Origin: Pantoea eucrina
GTDB lineage: Bacteria; Pseudomonadota; Gammaproteobacteria; Enterobacterales; Enterobacteriaceae
Direction: 5' to 3'
Assembly: GCF_002095385.1 (NCBI RefSeq)
Contig: NZ_MIPP01000005.1
Coordinates: forward strand, 62,001-126,000
Length of the DNA stretch: 64,000 bases
Numbering within the stretch: position 1 is the stretch's first letter; every line of letters begins with the position of its first letter. A model generated the notes under the pieces. The model was not told the origin of the DNA and searched no databases. It was given only the letters and a program-made list of their open reading frames with translations. Position numbers and translations under genes: made by a program. Of this stretch, positions 1-12,968 are shown piece by piece.

Positions 1-982
1 CACTCTGCAGGCCGCTGGCGTCAATCCAGCCGAGATAGGTCGCGTCCGGCACAACCATATCGAGGCCGGGCAGGGCATCAATGCGGCTCGCCAGCCAGTC
101 GCGGTTTGCGCGCAGATAGGCAATTTGCGCCTGCAGCCACGCATCACCCTCGCGCCACGCCGCCTCGGCGGCAACCAGCGCCAGAATATCCACGCCCGGC
201 ACGATCCCCTCACGCACCTGCTTAAAGCGCCGGCGCAACGTATCATCGGGAATAATGGCCATAGAGGCGCCCAGCCCGGCGATATTGAAACTTTTAGAGG
301 GAGAGATAAGCGTTATGCTGCGCTGTGCAGCATCCTCACTCAGCGCGGCAAACGGCGTATGCTGCACGCCCGGCGTCAGCACCAGATCGGCATGGATCTC
401 ATCTGAACAGACGATAAGATCGTGACGCTGCGCAAACGCAAGCTGCCAGGATAGCTCATCGCGCCGGTACACCGTGCCGCCGGGGTTTTGCGGGTTGCAC
501 AGCATCAGCAGTCGCTCGTTGCCCGTCATCTCCGCCCGATCTATGTCCATGACCCAGCGATTTTCTGTCCGCTGCAGCGGCAGACTGAGCTGCGCGCGAT
601 CGGCCAGCCGGGAAGCGCCGCGAAACGGCGGATAGATGGGCGCAGGCGCCACGGTACGTTCTCCGGCTGCGGTAAAAGCACGCACGGCAATGTTAAGTCC
701 GCTTACCACACCCGGCAATATCACTATCCATTCCGGCCTGATAATCCAGTCATAACGCTCCGCCATGCGCTGCACGATAATCTCTGTCAGTCCGGCAGGC
801 GTGACACCGTAACCAAATACGCCGTGTGCGACCCGCTTTTGAATGGCCTCAATAATACAGGGTGGCGAGCGAAAATCGGTATCTGCAATCCAGAGTGGCA
901 GCACATCACGGTCACGATATTTGTGCCATTTAAGACTATCACTGTGACCGCGGTCTATCCGTTGATCAAAATCGAATACCAT
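1..982 (-). CDS. PatB/MalY-family pyridoxal-phosphate C-S lyase (partial)
   Basis: The ATG is at 982 and the frame stays open for 327 codons to the left edge, so the C-terminus is missing. The translation is a fold-type I aminotransferase-like enzyme of the PatB/MalY group (cystathionine beta-lyase activity in characterised members, releasing a thiol, pyruvate and ammonia). Visible marks are LPLWIADTDF near the N-terminus, the CNPQNPGG loop, SDEIHAD, and SPSKSFNIAG, in which Lys230 would form the Schiff base with PLP. The N-terminus resembles PatB more than E. coli MalY, and no maltose genes lie nearby, so no symbol is given. It is divergent from cutC with about 85 bases between the two starts. 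Confidence 0.88.
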   Translation of the reverse strand, partial: MVFDFDQRIDRGHSDSLKWHKYRDRDVLPLWIADTDFRSPPCIIEAIQKRVAHGVFGYGVTPAGLTEIIVQRMAERYDWIIRPEWIVILPGVVSGLNIAVRAFTAAGERTVAPAPIYPPFRGASRLADRAQLSLPLQRTENRWVMDIDRAEMTGNERLLMLCNPQNPGGTVYRRDELSWQLAFAQRHDLIVCSDEIHADLVLTPGVQHTPFAALSEDAAQRSITLISPSKSFNIAGLGASMAIIPDDTLRRRFKQVREGIVPGVDILALVAAEAAWREGDAWLQAQIAYLRANRDWLASRIDALPGLDMVVPDATYLGWIDASGLQS

Positions 983-1067
983 AGTGCGCTTTCCACGTAA
1001 AATGAGTGAGTAACAGACTAACCGAAGCTACCCCCTCTGAGCCAGCAGTCGTGATAAGGAGAAACCG

Positions 1068-1820
1068 ATGACGAAACTGGAAATTTGTTGCTACGGCATT
1101 GATTGCGCAGTGACCGCCCAGCGCGCCGGTGCCGATCGCGTAGAGCTTTGCAGCGCCCCGCGCGAGGGCGGGCTGACGCCATCAGCGGGCATGCTGCAGG
1201 CCGCGCTGCGCGAGCTGACTATTCCGGTGCATCCCATCATCCGGCCGCGCGGCGGCGATTTTTGCTACTCCCGTCTGGAGTTTGACATCATGAAATCGGA
1301 TATCGCGCAGATACGCGAATGGGGCTTTCCCGGCGTCGTCGTGGGCGTTCTGGATGAAGATGCGCATATCGATGTGCCGCGTATGCAGCAGATTATGCAA
1401 CTGTGCGAAGGCCTGGCCGTGACCTTTCACCGGGCGTTTGATCTGTGCCACAGCCCCAGGCGGGCGCTGGAGGTGCTGACCGATTTGGGTGTCGCGCGCA
1501 TTCTGACGTCAGGCCAGCAGCAGAGTGCAGAAACAGGAATTGCACTACTCAGGGAACTTAATCAATTAAGCACGGGTCCAATCATTATGGCCGGTGCTGG
1601 TGTACGCCTGAGCAATCTGCAGAAGTTTCTGGATTGCGGCTTGCAGGAGGTCCACAGCTCAGCCAGTCGCGCCATCGCTTCCCCTATGCGCTATCGCAAA
1701 GCGGGTGTTTCGATGTGCGCCGAAGCAGAAACCGATGAATTCAGCCGTTCCTGCGTTGATGGTGACGTAATAGAAGCCATGAAAAGTATGATGCAGATGA
1801 ACGTTAACCGGGTCGCCTGA
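1068..1820 (+). CDS. cutC: CutC family protein
   Basis: A 250-residue protein, close to the 248 of E. coli CutC. It starts with [10 protein letters not shown] and carries the family hallmarks GADRVELC, a TIM-barrel pattern with [11 protein letters not shown], and VTFHRAFD in the middle. AAGGAG lies just upstream of the ATG. CutC was named from copper-tolerance mutants, but later work attributes much of that phenotype to a neighbouring sRNA in E. coli, so a direct copper role is uncertain; the protein is cytosolic. It is followed by a strong intrinsic terminator, so it is probably a single-gene transcript. Confidence 0.93.
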   Translation: MTKLEICCYGIDCAVTAQRAGADRVELCSAPREGGLTPSAGMLQAALRELTIPVHPIIRPRGGDFCYSRLEFDIMKSDIAQIREWGFPGVVVGVLDEDAHIDVPRMQQIMQLCEGLAVTFHRAFDLCHSPRRALEVLTDLGVARILTSGQQQSAETGIALLRELNQLSTGPIIMAGAGVRLSNLQKFLDCGLQEVHSSASRAIASPMRYRKAGVSMCAEAETDEFSRSCVDGDVIEAMKSMMQMNVNRVA

Positions 1821-1883
1821 TCCGCTATCGATTTTGCCGCACAGCACGCCACCAACCCTGACGTGATGTTTGCAAGTACCACG

Positions 1884-1910
1884 CCCCAGTCATTTGCTGG
1901 GGTTTTTTTT
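1884..1910 (+). terminator. Intrinsic terminator after cutC
   Basis: A perfect 6-bp stem CCCCAG/CTGGGG with a 7-base loop is followed by eight T residues. Confidence 0.88.
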
Positions 1911-2088
1911 ATGCCGTTAAAAACGCGCAGGTGAGCCGGCTGCCGGCAAACATAGCCTGTTCTGCGGTTGATTCAGCCCCTTGTATATTCGCTATACCCG
2001 GCATAATTTTCTTCTCCGCCCGCCATCTGCATAGCGATTTGCCGGAAAAGGTGCTTTGCTTAACAGATGGCTCCATGCGGATAACCCT

Positions 2089-2937
2089 ATGAAATGCCAC
2101 CTTTGTGCAACGCTGTTGCTGACATATTTAGCTGCCTGCCCGACGCAGGCGGCCACCGCTCCCTGTCCGCCGCTCAGCCATAACATCAGCAGCAGCAATC
2201 TCTGGATCCTGCTGGGCGGCGCGGCAAAAGGCGCGGTGCGGCAGGTTATTGCCGGGGAGTTTGGTAAAGACGTTGACTCCCAGAAACGCGTGCTGGGCCA
2301 GTTTGACCGCTGCGGCGACCTGATGGTGGCTGATATCAGCTACGATAAGCGCGAAGGGAATATTGTGCTGAGCATGGAGCAGCATATTGCCCGCGTACAG
2401 CGCGGCTGGGTAGCGGAGTACGCCTGGCGGGTTACCGCGATTAAGTCGGGGCGTGAAGAAGTGGTGGATCAGCGACAGGGTACGCTGAGCTGGCGCAAAG
2501 GGCCGCAGGGAAACATCATCAGCGCCACCGATAAATTCGTGAATATGGGCAGTGAGGGTTCTGCAGCGATCGCCTATCATTACGACCCGCGATTACGGGT
2601 GCAGAAGAGCGTCACGCGCGGCAGCGATAAACAAAATAACGGTGAAAACCGCTGGCGCTGGAATGCGCAGGATCGGGTGGTTGAGACGCAAAGCGCGCGC
2701 AGCCGGGAGATCTGGCGTTACGATAAGCAGTGGCGCGAGCTGGGATTAAGCGGGCTGGCGACCACGCCGGTCAGCACGCTGCACTCTACGGACACCTGTC
2801 AGCTCTGGGATGAAGCCGGCAACTGTACGCTGAGTTTTCTGCACGAAAAAGAGGTGTTTGCCAAAGGCACTATCGAGCGTCATCTTACTTCCGCCTATAA
2901 ATATCAGTACTGGGATCGGTCAGCAGATGAGCAGTAG
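2089..2937 (+). CDS. Exported protein of unknown function
   Basis: I do not recognise this protein. The frame is open from a TTG at 2056, but the ATG at 2089 is preferred because it puts a typical signal peptide at the N-terminus (MKCHLCATLLLTYLAAC, then PTQA, with likely cleavage near residue 21). The mature part is about 260 residues with no membrane segment and four later cysteines (two in the TDTCQLWDEAGNC region). A central stretch reads like the YD/RHS style of repeat (YHYDPRLRVQ, NRWRWNAQDRVVE, IWRYDKQWREL), but there are only about three irregular units, so this is a resemblance and not an RHS protein. The ribosome-binding site is weak. It lies alone between terminators and is convergent with cmoB. 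Confidence 0.7.
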   Translation: MKCHLCATLLLTYLAACPTQAATAPCPPLSHNISSSNLWILLGGAAKGAVRQVIAGEFGKDVDSQKRVLGQFDRCGDLMVADISYDKREGNIVLSMEQHIARVQRGWVAEYAWRVTAIKSGREEVVDQRQGTLSWRKGPQGNIISATDKFVNMGSEGSAAIAYHYDPRLRVQKSVTRGSDKQNNGENRWRWNAQDRVVETQSARSREIWRYDKQWRELGLSGLATTPVSTLHSTDTCQLWDEAGNCTLSFLHEKEVFAKGTIERHLTSAYKYQYWDRSADEQ

Positions 2938-2951
2938 CAGGATAATACCTG

Positions 2952-2982
2952 ACGCGCCGCGATGCCGTCGCGGCGCGTATTT

Positions 2983-2983
<1 letters not shown>
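2952..2983 (+). terminator. GC-rich hairpin between the unknown exported protein and cmoB
   Basis: An 11-bp stem ACGCGCCGCGA/TCGCGGCGCGT followed by ATTTTC. It lies between convergent genes and reads best as a plus-strand terminator. Confidence 0.65.
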
Positions 2984-5575
<2,592 letters not shown>

Positions 5576-5663
5576 AACGGACTCCGGATGCCGGTTGTAA
5601 GAGAAAGCGGGCAGAGGATAACGCATAAATGCCGATGAATTAGCTGCTTTGCAGCAGCTCTAC

Positions 5664-5692
5664 TTATCCTGCCTGGCTTTTTCCATTATAAT
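5664..5692 (+). promoter_or_regulatory. Probable sigma-70 promoter of aspS
   Basis: A perfect -10 TATAAT at 5687-5692 with TTATCC 17 bases upstream. It lies in the aspS/yecE divergent spacer, about 80 bases before the aspS start. Confidence 0.6.
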
Positions 5693-5776
5693 AGCTGCCT
5701 TTTTTGCGGCAGCATCTTCAGAGGTTACGCGCCCTGATGCTGCCTGGCAGCAGCGGCGAAGTTAAAAGGATACGTT

Positions 5777-7465
5777 ATGCGTACAGAATATTGCGGACAG
5801 CTCAACCTGTCTCATGTGGGTCAGCAAGTTACTCTCTGCGGCTGGGTTAATCGCCGTCGCGATCTCGGCAGCCTGATTTTTATCGATATGCGTGACCGCG
5901 AAGGGATCGCTCAGGTGTTTTTTGATGCCGATTATCAGGAGGCTTTCCAGCTGGCGTCTGAGCTGCGCAACGAATTCTGCATCCAGATCACCGGTACGGT
6001 GCGCGCGCGTGAAGAGAAAAACCGCAACAGCGATATGGCGACCGGCGATATCGAAGTGTTTGCCCACGCGCTGACCATCATTAATCGCGCGGAGCCGCTG
6101 CCGCTGGACTCCAACCAGGTCAATAGCGAAGAAGCGCGTCTGACCTATCGTTACCTCGATCTGCGTCGCCCGGAGATGGCACAGCGCCTGAAAACGCGCG
6201 CCAGAATTACCAGCTTTGTTCGCCGCTTTATGGACAGTGAAGGTTTCCTGGATATTGAAACGCCGATGCTGACCAAAGCAACGCCGGAAGGCGCGCGCGA
6301 CTATCTGGTGCCAAGCCGCGTGCATAAAGGCAAGTTCTATGCGCTGCCGCAGTCGCCACAGCTGTTTAAGCAGCTGCTGATGATGTCCGGCTTCGATCGC
6401 TACTATCAGATTGTAAAATGCTTCCGTGATGAAGATCTGCGGGCCGATCGCCAGCCTGAATTTACGCAAATCGACGTTGAAACCTCCTTTATGAGCGCGG
6501 AAGAGGTGCGGGAGAAGATGGAGCGCCTGATCCGCGAGCTCTGGCTTGAGATCAAAGGCGTTGATCTGGGTGATTTCCCGCTGATGACGTTTGCAGAAGC
6601 GATGAACCGCTACGGCTCTGATAAACCCGATCTGCGTAATCCGATGGAACTGGTGGACGTTGCCGATCTGCTGAAAGACGTAGAGTTTAAGGTGTTCTCT
6701 GGTCCGGCGAACGACGCCAAAGGACGGGTTGCTGCGCTGCGCGTGCCGGGCGGTGCGACGCTGACGCGTAAGCAGATTGATGAATATACGAAGTTTGTTG
6801 AGATTTATGGTGCACGTGGCCTGGCATGGATGAAAATCAACGCCCGCGCCAGTGGCGCTGAAGGCGTGCAGAGTCCGGTGGCTAAATTCCTGACGCCTGA
6901 GATCGTGGAAGCGATTCTGGATCGCACCGGCGCGCAGGATGGCGATCTGATCTTCTTTGGCGCCGATCGCGCTAAAGTTGTGGCGGATGCGCTGGGTGCA
7001 CTGCGCCTGAAAGCTGGCCGCGACCTGAAGATCACCGACGAGAAAGCCTGGGCACCGCTCTGGGTCATCGACTTTCCGATGTTTGAAGAGGATGACGAAG
7101 GCGGTCTGGCAGCGATGCACCATCCGTTTACCTCACCTAAGTCGCTTACGGCGGAGCAGCTGGCAGCCGAGCCGACGCAGGCAGTGGCTAATGCCTACGA
7201 TATGGTGATCAACGGCTACGAAGTGGGCGGCGGCTCTGTGCGTATCCACAACGGGACGATGCAGCAGACCGTGTTCAGCATTCTCGGCATTACGGCTGAA
7301 GAACAGCAGGAGAAGTTTGGCTTCCTGCTGAACGCGCTCAAATATGGTACGCCGCCGCACGCCGGTCTGGCGTTTGGCCTTGATCGTCTGACTATGCTGC
7401 TCACCGGCACCGATAATATTCGTGACGTGATCGCTTTCCCGAAAACCACGGCGGCAGCTGTATGA
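5777..7465 (+). CDS. aspS: Aspartate-tRNA ligase, C-terminus frameshifted
   Basis: Class II aspartyl-tRNA synthetase, essential, charging tRNA-Asp. The N-terminal OB-fold anticodon domain begins [10 protein letters not shown]; the catalytic core shows motif 1 around FLDIETPML, motif 2 [16 protein letters not shown], the bacterial GAD insert, and motif 3 GLAFGLDRL. As written the protein stops after 562 residues at KTTAAAV. E. coli AspRS has 590 and continues with a conserved tail. One base is missing near 7458: restoring it continues the frame as [12 protein letters not shown] and on to a TAA at 7555-7557 that overlaps the nudB ATG as TAATG, exactly the spacing expected for this operon. The loss is therefore either a sequence error or a very recent truncation of a 30-residue tail. 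Confidence 0.93.
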   Translation: MRTEYCGQLNLSHVGQQVTLCGWVNRRRDLGSLIFIDMRDREGIAQVFFDADYQEAFQLASELRNEFCIQITGTVRAREEKNRNSDMATGDIEVFAHALTIINRAEPLPLDSNQVNSEEARLTYRYLDLRRPEMAQRLKTRARITSFVRRFMDSEGFLDIETPMLTKATPEGARDYLVPSRVHKGKFYALPQSPQLFKQLLMMSGFDRYYQIVKCFRDEDLRADRQPEFTQIDVETSFMSAEEVREKMERLIRELWLEIKGVDLGDFPLMTFAEAMNRYGSDKPDLRNPMELVDVADLLKDVEFKVFSGPANDAKGRVAALRVPGGATLTRKQIDEYTKFVEIYGARGLAWMKINARASGAEGVQSPVAKFLTPEIVEAILDRTGAQDGDLIFFGADRAKVVADALGALRLKAGRDLKITDEKAWAPLWVIDFPMFEEDDEGGLAAMHHPFTSPKSLTAEQLAAEPTQAVANAYDMVINGYEVGGGSVRIHNGTMQQTVFSILGITAEEQQEKFGFLLNALKYGTPPHAGLAFGLDRLTMLLTGTDNIRDVIAFPKTTAAAV

Positions 7466-7556
7466 TGACGGAAGCACCAAGCCTGGCAAATCCAGCTGCG
7501 CTGAGCGATCTGGGCATTCAGATTGTCGCGAAGAAAGAAAAGCCAGAGCAGCAGTA

Positions 7557-7988
7557 ATGGGCTTTAAACATCCGGTATCGGTGCTGGTGGTGATCTTTGC
7601 GCGAGATACCGGCCGGGTGTTGATGCTGCAGCGGCGCGATGATCACGGCTTCTGGCAGTCGGTCACCGGCAGTCTGGAGCCGGGTGAAACGCCGGCTCAG
7701 GCTGCAGCACGCGAAGTGGCGGAAGAGCTGGCGATCGATATCTGTGGCGAAGGGCTGCAGCTTGAAGATTGCCAGCGGCAGATTGAATTTGAGATCTTCC
7801 CGCATTTTCGTCACCGCTATGCGCCAGGCATAACGCACAATCGCGAGCACTGGTTCCGGCTGGCGCTGCCGGCTGAACGGATGCCGCTGCTGAGTGAGCA
7901 CCTGGCTGCCCGCTGGCTGATCGCTGAAGAGGCTGCGGCGTTAACCAAATCCTGGAGCAATCGCCAGGCGATTGAAGAGTTTATCTGA
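7557..7988 (+). CDS. nudB: Dihydroneopterin triphosphate diphosphatase NudB
   Basis: 143 residues (E. coli 150). This Nudix hydrolase removes pyrophosphate from dihydroneopterin triphosphate in folate synthesis. The Nudix box runs from Gly38 to Ile60: Gly38, Glu44, Arg52-Glu53 and Glu56-Glu57 are all present, with Ala in place of the last box glycine. Non-glycine residues occur there in this subfamily. The start overlaps the stop of the repaired aspS frame (TAATG), so the two genes are translationally coupled. Confidence 0.93.
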   Translation: MGFKHPVSVLVVIFARDTGRVLMLQRRDDHGFWQSVTGSLEPGETPAQAAAREVAEELAIDICGEGLQLEDCQRQIEFEIFPHFRHRYAPGITHNREHWFRLALPAERMPLLSEHLAARWLIAEEAAALTKSWSNRQAIEEFI

Positions 7989-8258
7989 GCGAGCGCCGCC
8001 GCGTGTTTTCCGGTGGCAACCAGGGTAAATTCCACACATTCGACGAAGCGTATTCCCTTCGTCCAACTATCGTGTGCTGTTTTATCAAACCGCACCGCTA
8101 ACATTGAGCAGTCAGGCGTTATCGGCGCAGCGCAATTGTTCATCGTCAGCGCCACCACCGCTGCGCAGATCTCTGCGTGCGGATGGCGTGGATGCTGCCG
8201 GGGATAAGAGCGCAGGCAAGATAGCCTGCACCCTGTAAAAGATCGGAGAAAATGTAAG

Positions 8259-9002
8259 ATGGCTGGTCACAGTAAATGGGCGAACACAAAACATCGTAAG
8301 GCGGCGCAGGACGCCAAGCGCGGCAAGATCTTTACTAAAATCATTCGCGAGCTGGTCACTGCCGCGAAGCTGGGCGGCGGCGATGCAGGTTCCAACCCGC
8401 GTCTGCGTGCAGCGATGGATAAAGCGCTTTCAAATAACATGACGCGCGACACCATGAACCGCGCCATTGCACGCGGCGTCGGCGGCGAAGATGATTCCAA
8501 TATGGAAACCATCATTTATGAAGGCTACGGTCCGGGCGGCTCTGCGGTAATGATCGAATGCCTGAGTGACAACCGTAACCGTACCGTCGGAGAAGTGCGC
8601 CACGCCTTCACCAAAACCGGCGGTAATCTGGGCACTGACGGCTCTGTCTCCTATCTCTTCAGCAAAAAAGGAGTGATCTCCTTTGCTCCGGGTCAGGATG
8701 AAGATGCGGTGATGGAAGCAGCACTGGAAGCGGGTGCGGAAGATGTGGTGAGCTATGATGACGGTGCCATCGATGTCTTCACAGCGTGGGAAGAGCTGGG
8801 CAACGTGCGTGATACGCTGGAAGCGGGCGGTCTGAAAGCTGACAGCGCTGAAGTCTCCATGATCCCGTCAACCAAAGCGGAACTGGATGCAGAAACGGCA
8901 CCAAAACTGCTGCGGCTGATCGATATGCTGGAAGATTGCGACGACGTGCAGGAGGTTTATCACAACGGTGAGATCTCTGACGAGGTGGCGGAAACGCTGT
9001 AA
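8259..9002 (+). CDS. yebC: YebC/PmpR family protein
   Basis: 247 residues starting [14 protein letters not shown], the signature N-terminus of the family. TACO1/YebC-type proteins associate with ribosomes, and recent work gives some of them a role in relieving stalling at proline-rich stretches; others bind DNA as regulators. Later conserved parts include [23 protein letters not shown], and the acidic C-terminal domain. GGAG lies upstream of the ATG. A 270-base spacer separates it from nudB, while ruvC follows after 36 bases, so yebC-ruvC are probably cotranscribed. Confidence 0.94.
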   Translation: MAGHSKWANTKHRKAAQDAKRGKIFTKIIRELVTAAKLGGGDAGSNPRLRAAMDKALSNNMTRDTMNRAIARGVGGEDDSNMETIIYEGYGPGGSAVMIECLSDNRNRTVGEVRHAFTKTGGNLGTDGSVSYLFSKKGVISFAPGQDEDAVMEAALEAGAEDVVSYDDGAIDVFTAWEELGNVRDTLEAGGLKADSAEVSMIPSTKAELDAETAPKLLRLIDMLEDCDDVQEVYHNGEISDEVAETL

Positions 9003-9038
9003 TGGCGTGGTTATTTTTCCGGCAACCGGAGGCGTGCT

Positions 9039-9566
9039 GTGGCGATTATTCTCGGGATTGACCCCGGCTCGCGCATTACCGGCTACGGCGTTATCCGTCA
9101 GACCGGCCGTCAGCTGAGCTACCTGGGCAGCGGCTGTATCCGCACCAACGTGACCGATTTACCGGGACGCCTGAAGCTGATTTATGCCGGCGTCTGCGAA
9201 ATCATCACGCAGTTTTCGCCTGACTACTTTGCGATTGAGCAGGTGTTTATGGCGAAAAATGCGGATTCGGCACTGAAACTTGGCCAGGCTCGCGGCGCAG
9301 CGATTGTGGCCGCGGTCAATGCCGATTTGCCGGTGTTTGAATATGCGGCGCGGCAGGTTAAACAGACGGTTACCGGAACCGGCGGGGCGGAGAAGAGCCA
9401 GGTGCAGCATATGGTCCGCACGCTGCTGAAACTGCCGGCCAACCCGCAGGCGGATGCGGCAGATGCGCTGGCTATCGCCATCACCCACTGCCACGTTAGC
9501 CAGAATGCGGCGCGCATGAGCGACAGCAAACTGGTGATGACGCGCGGGCGGCTGCGCTCGGGTTAA
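9039..9566 (+). CDS. ruvC: Holliday junction resolvase RuvC
   Basis: 175 residues with a GTG start preceded by GGAGG. RuvC cuts Holliday junctions symmetrically, working with RuvAB. All four catalytic acids of the RNase H-like fold are visible: Asp8 in GIDPGSR, Glu67 in FAIEQVF, and Asp139 and Asp142 in QADAADALA. An intrinsic terminator follows, so ruvAB have their own promoter as in E. coli. Confidence 0.97.
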   Translation: MAIILGIDPGSRITGYGVIRQTGRQLSYLGSGCIRTNVTDLPGRLKLIYAGVCEIITQFSPDYFAIEQVFMAKNADSALKLGQARGAAIVAAVNADLPVFEYAARQVKQTVTGTGGAEKSQVQHMVRTLLKLPANPQADAADALAIAITHCHVSQNAARMSDSKLVMTRGRLRSG

Positions 9567-9588
9567 GCTGCCATCAGACGCGCTAACA

Positions 9589-9614
9589 GGCTGGATATGC
9601 ATCCAGCCTTTTTT
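9589..9614 (+). terminator. Intrinsic terminator after ruvC
   Basis: Stem GGCTGGAT/ATCCAGCC with an ATGC loop and six T residues. Confidence 0.85.
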
Positions 9615-9707
9615 ATGTTATACATAGCCGCTATCACACCGCCAGCGGCTGCGCTGGTCACAGGGAATACCCTGCACCGCTTACTCACAGATTAAGGAAT
9701 TGCTCAG

Positions 9708-10322
9708 GTGATTGGTCGTTTACGAGGCAACATTCTGGAAAAACAGCCGCCGCTGGTGCTGCTTGAAGCGCACGGCGTCGGTTATGAAGTGCATATGCCA
9801 ATGACCTGCTTCTACGAGCTGCCGGAGATCGCCCAGGAGGCGGTCATTTTCACCCATTTCGTGGTGCGTGAAGATGCCCAGCTGCTGTTTGGTTTCAACA
9901 GCAAACAGGAGCGCGCGCTCTTTCGCGAGCTGATCAAAGTCAACGGCGTTGGTCCCAAGCTGGCGCTGGCGATCCTATCGGGCATGTCAGCGCAGCAGTT
10001 TGTGACCGCTGTTGAGCGTGAAGAGGTCGCCTCGCTGGTGAAGCTGCCGGGTGTCGGCAAAAAAACTGCTGAGCGTCTGGTGGTTGAGATGAAAGATCGC
10101 TTTAAAGGCATGCATGGCGACCTCTTTGGCGGCGACTCAGCCTTCACGCTGACGACCCCAGCGGTCGCGCCGGAGAGCAACGACGCTGAAGCAGAAGCGG
10201 CGGCTGCACTGGTGGCACTGGGATATAAACCGCAGGAAGCCAGCCGCATGATCAGCAAAGTGGGCAAACCTGACGCAGACTGCGAAACCCTGATCCGCGA
10301 AGCGCTGCGTGCAGCTATCTGA
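9708..10322 (+). CDS. ruvA: Holliday junction branch migration protein RuvA
   Basis: 204 residues, GTG start with AAGGA upstream. RuvA forms tetramers that hold the junction in square-planar form and recruit RuvB. The N-terminal OB domain starts MIGRLRG; two helix-hairpin-helix motifs follow ([13 protein letters not shown] and [12 protein letters not shown]), then a linker and the C-terminal domain that binds RuvB ([15 protein letters not shown]). ruvB starts 8 bases after the stop. Confidence 0.97.
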   Translation: MIGRLRGNILEKQPPLVLLEAHGVGYEVHMPMTCFYELPEIAQEAVIFTHFVVREDAQLLFGFNSKQERALFRELIKVNGVGPKLALAILSGMSAQQFVTAVEREEVASLVKLPGVGKKTAERLVVEMKDRFKGMHGDLFGGDSAFTLTTPAVAPESNDAEAEAAAALVALGYKPQEASRMISKVGKPDADCETLIREALRAAI

Positions 10323-10330
10323 GGTAACAC

Positions 10331-11335
10331 ATGATTGAAGCCGATCGCCTGGTCTCGGGCAGTTCATATAATGAAGAAGAGAGCCTGGATCGTGCTATTC
10401 GCCCGAAGCTGCTCGCGGAGTATGTCGGTCAGCCGCAGGTGCGCGAACAGATGGAGATTTTTATCCAGGCGGCGAAGCTGCGCGGCGATGCACTTGACCA
10501 TCTGCTGATTTTCGGCCCGCCTGGGCTGGGGAAAACCACACTGGCGAATATCGTGGCGAATGAGATGGGCGTTAATCTGCGCACGACGTCAGGGCCGGTG
10601 CTGGAGAAAGCGGGCGATCTGGCGGCGATGCTCACCAATCTCGAACCGCACGACGTCCTGTTTATCGATGAGATCCACCGTCTCTCCCCGGTAGTGGAAG
10701 AGGTGCTCTATCCGGCAATGGAAGATTATCAGCTGGATATCATGATCGGTGAGGGGCCGGCCGCCCGCTCAATCAAGCTTGATCTGCCGCCGTTTACCCT
10801 GATTGGCGCGACGACGCGCGCCGGGTCGCTGACCTCCCCGCTGCGCGATCGTTTCGGCATTGTCCAGCGGCTTGAGTTCTATAACGTGCCGGATCTGCAG
10901 CACATTGTCAGCCGCAGCGCGGCCTGTCTCGGTCTGACGCTGAGTGAAGAGGGCGCGCTGGAAGTGGCCCGTCGCGCACGCGGCACCCCGCGTATCGCTA
11001 ATCGCCTGCTGCGCCGCGTGCGTGATTTTGCCGATGTCCGTGCCGCAGGCAACATGAGCGGTGACGTGGCGGCCAGCGCGCTGGATATGCTGAATGTCGA
11101 TACGCAGGGTTTTGATTACATGGACCGCAAGCTGCTGCTGGCGATTATCGATAAGTTTATGGGTGGCCCGGTAGGGCTGGATAACCTGGCGGCGGCAATA
11201 GGCGAAGAGCGCGAAACGATCGAGGATGTTATAGAGCCTTTCCTGATCCAGCAGGGGTTTATTCAGCGTACGCCGCGCGGCCGTATGGCCACGCAGCACG
11301 CTTACCGGCACTTTGATATCGTGCGCGAAGAGTAG
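10331..11335 (+). CDS. ruvB: Holliday junction branch migration ATPase RuvB
   Basis: 334 residues. This hexameric AAA+ motor drives branch migration with RuvA. Walker A is [10 protein letters not shown] with Lys68, Walker B is FIDEIHRL with Asp113 and Glu114, sensor 1 is IGATTRAG, and an arginine-finger segment LRDRFG follows. The C-terminal winged helix ends with RTPRGRMAT. In an operon with ruvA. It ends at a terminator shared with the convergent znuB. Confidence 0.97.
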   Translation: MIEADRLVSGSSYNEEESLDRAIRPKLLAEYVGQPQVREQMEIFIQAAKLRGDALDHLLIFGPPGLGKTTLANIVANEMGVNLRTTSGPVLEKAGDLAAMLTNLEPHDVLFIDEIHRLSPVVEEVLYPAMEDYQLDIMIGEGPAARSIKLDLPPFTLIGATTRAGSLTSPLRDRFGIVQRLEFYNVPDLQHIVSRSAACLGLTLSEEGALEVARRARGTPRIANRLLRRVRDFADVRAAGNMSGDVAASALDMLNVDTQGFDYMDRKLLLAIIDKFMGGPVGLDNLAAAIGEERETIEDVIEPFLIQQGFIQRTPRGRMATQHAYRHFDIVREE

Positions 11336-11354
11336 GGTACAGTACGCTGGCAGA

Positions 11355-11384
11355 CAAAAAACGGGCACCTCAGGTGCCCGTTTT
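11355..11384. terminator. Bidirectional terminator between ruvB and znuB
   Basis: Stem CGGGCACCT/AGGTGCCCG flanked by an A run on one side and TTTT on the other, so it can act on both convergent transcripts. Confidence 0.85.
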
Positions 11385-11404
11385 GCATCGCGAAAACGGA
11401 GGGC

Positions 11405-12190
11405 TCAGACAGCCGGTTTTTTTATCATGCTGAGTATAAACAGCACGGCGGCGCAGAGCACGACGGAGGGGCCGGCAGGAGTATCATAGGTGGCGGAGAA
11501 TGTCAGGCCACCGGTCACAGCGATCAGTCCGGCGAGCGTTGCACAGCCCGCCATCTGTTCCGGAGAGCGCGAAAAGCGGCGCGCCGTTGCGGCAGGGATA
11601 ATCAGCAGTGAGGTAATAATCAGCGCGCCGACAAACTTCATTGCGACGCCGATCGTCAGGGCGGTCACCAGCATCAGCATCAGCCGGGTACGCTGAATAT
11701 TCACGCCGTCAACCTGCGCCAGCTCCGGACTGATGGTCATAGAGAGCAGGGCGCGCCACTGCCACGCCATCACCGCCAGTACAATGGCAACGCCACCGCC
11801 CATCAGCCAGAGATCGTCCGGCGTAATCGCCAGCAGGTCACCAAACAGGTAGGCCATAAGATCAACGCGGACCCCCTGCATCAGGCTGACCACCACCAGA
11901 CCAAGCGAAAGCGCGCTGTGCGCCATAATCCCTAACAGCGTATCAATGGCCAGATGCGGGCGACGTTCCAGCCATACCAGGCCGAGCGCCAGACAGATTG
12001 TCACCAGGATAACCGCGTAGTAAGGATTAACGTTCAGCAGCAGGCCAAAAGCCACGCCCAGCAGCGAGGCGTGCGCCAGGGTATCGCCAAAGTAGGACAT
12101 ACGGCGCCAGACCACAAATGAGCCGAGCGGTCCGGCCGCCAGCGCCAGCAGCGCGCCGCCGAGCCAGCCGGGAAGTAATAATTCAATCAT
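11405..12190 (-). CDS. znuB: Zinc ABC transporter permease ZnuB
   Basis: 261 residues, strongly hydrophobic with about eight membrane segments. It is the inner-membrane channel of the high-affinity ZnuABC zinc importer. Family stretches include [14 protein letters not shown] near residue 35 and [15 protein letters not shown] in the C-terminal half. The start codon overlaps the znuC stop by ATGA, so the two are coupled. Regulated through the Zur box in the znuC/znuA spacer. Confidence 0.95.
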   Translation of the reverse strand: MIELLLPGWLGGALLALAAGPLGSFVVWRRMSYFGDTLAHASLLGVAFGLLLNVNPYYAVILVTICLALGLVWLERRPHLAIDTLLGIMAHSALSLGLVVVSLMQGVRVDLMAYLFGDLLAITPDDLWLMGGGVAIVLAVMAWQWRALLSMTISPELAQVDGVNIQRTRLMLMLVTALTIGVAMKFVGALIITSLLIIPAATARRFSRSPEQMAGCATLAGLIAVTGGLTFSATYDTPAGPSVVLCAAVLFILSMIKKPAV

Positions 12191-12942
12191 GACGGGCTGT
12201 TTCCTTTGCGTAAAACGATACGTCCCTGTAGGTCGTGACGATGGTTATGCTGATGCCGGTAAATGGCCAGCTGCTGTGCGCCGCGCGGACCAAACATGGC
12301 GATAAACTCAGGATGCTGTGACACCGCTTCCGGCGTACCGGAACAGCAAATATGGTGGTTAAGGCACAGCACTTCGTCGGTTTTCGCCATCACCAGATGC
12401 AGATCGTGTGAGACCATCAGCACGCCGCAGTTAAGTTCGCGTCGCAGCTGATCGATTAAATCGTAAAGCGCCACCTGACCGTTTACATCAACGCCCTGGG
12501 TCGGTTCATCCAGCACCAGCAGCTGCGGCTGGTTCAGCAGGGCGCGCGCCAGCAATACGCGCTGCGTTTCACCACCGGAGAGTTTCTGCAGCGGCGCCTG
12601 CAGCAGATGCCCGGCCTGTACGCGCTTCAGCGCCGGCAGGATATCGGCACGCCTGCTGCCGCCTGTCAGACGCATAAAGCGTTCTACGGTAACCGGCAGC
12701 GTGGGATCGATATGCAATTTTTGCGGCACGTAGCCAATACGCAGACCCGGCGCGCGCTGTACGCTGCCGCGGTCCGGCGTCAGCAGACCTAAAACCGTTC
12801 GCACCAGCGTTGACTTGCCGGCGCCGTTAGGGCCCAGCAGGGTCAGAATTTTACCAGGCTGAAGCGTCAGCGAGATACCTGCCAGCACATGGCGCTGAGC
12901 AAAGGTCACTGAAATATCATCAAGTGTAACAAGTGAAGACAT
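12187..12942 (-). CDS. znuC: Zinc ABC transporter ATPase ZnuC
   Basis: 251 residues from [10 protein letters not shown], the same length as E. coli ZnuC; the ATG at 12960 would add six residues and is less likely. Walker A is GPNGAGKST with Lys43, the ABC signature is LSGGETQ, Walker B is [10 protein letters not shown], and the switch histidine lies in MVSHDLHLV. The C-terminus is rich in histidine ([10 protein letters not shown]), a known ZnuC feature probably linked to zinc sensing. First gene of znuCB, divergent from znuA. Confidence 0.96.
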   Translation of the reverse strand: MSSLVTLDDISVTFAQRHVLAGISLTLQPGKILTLLGPNGAGKSTLVRTVLGLLTPDRGSVQRAPGLRIGYVPQKLHIDPTLPVTVERFMRLTGGSRRADILPALKRVQAGHLLQAPLQKLSGGETQRVLLARALLNQPQLLVLDEPTQGVDVNGQVALYDLIDQLRRELNCGVLMVSHDLHLVMAKTDEVLCLNHHICCSGTPEAVSQHPEFIAMFGPRGAQQLAIYRHQHNHRHDLQGRIVLRKGNSPS

Positions 12943-12968
12943 ATAATTTACGGGTTGCATTGAAATTA

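Noticed and set aside
125-1000. Plus-strand open frames of 93 and 170 codons at the left edge
   Set aside because: They are antisense to the PatB-type gene, whose minus-strand translation shows intact PLP-enzyme motifs.
5762-7123. 453-codon minus-strand frame opposite aspS
   Set aside because: Antisense shadow with low-complexity His/Arg/Gln composition; aspS on the other strand is unmistakable.
8013-8207. 64-codon frame between nudB and yebC
   Set aside because: No ribosome-binding site and no recognisable features; the spacer probably holds the yebC promoter.
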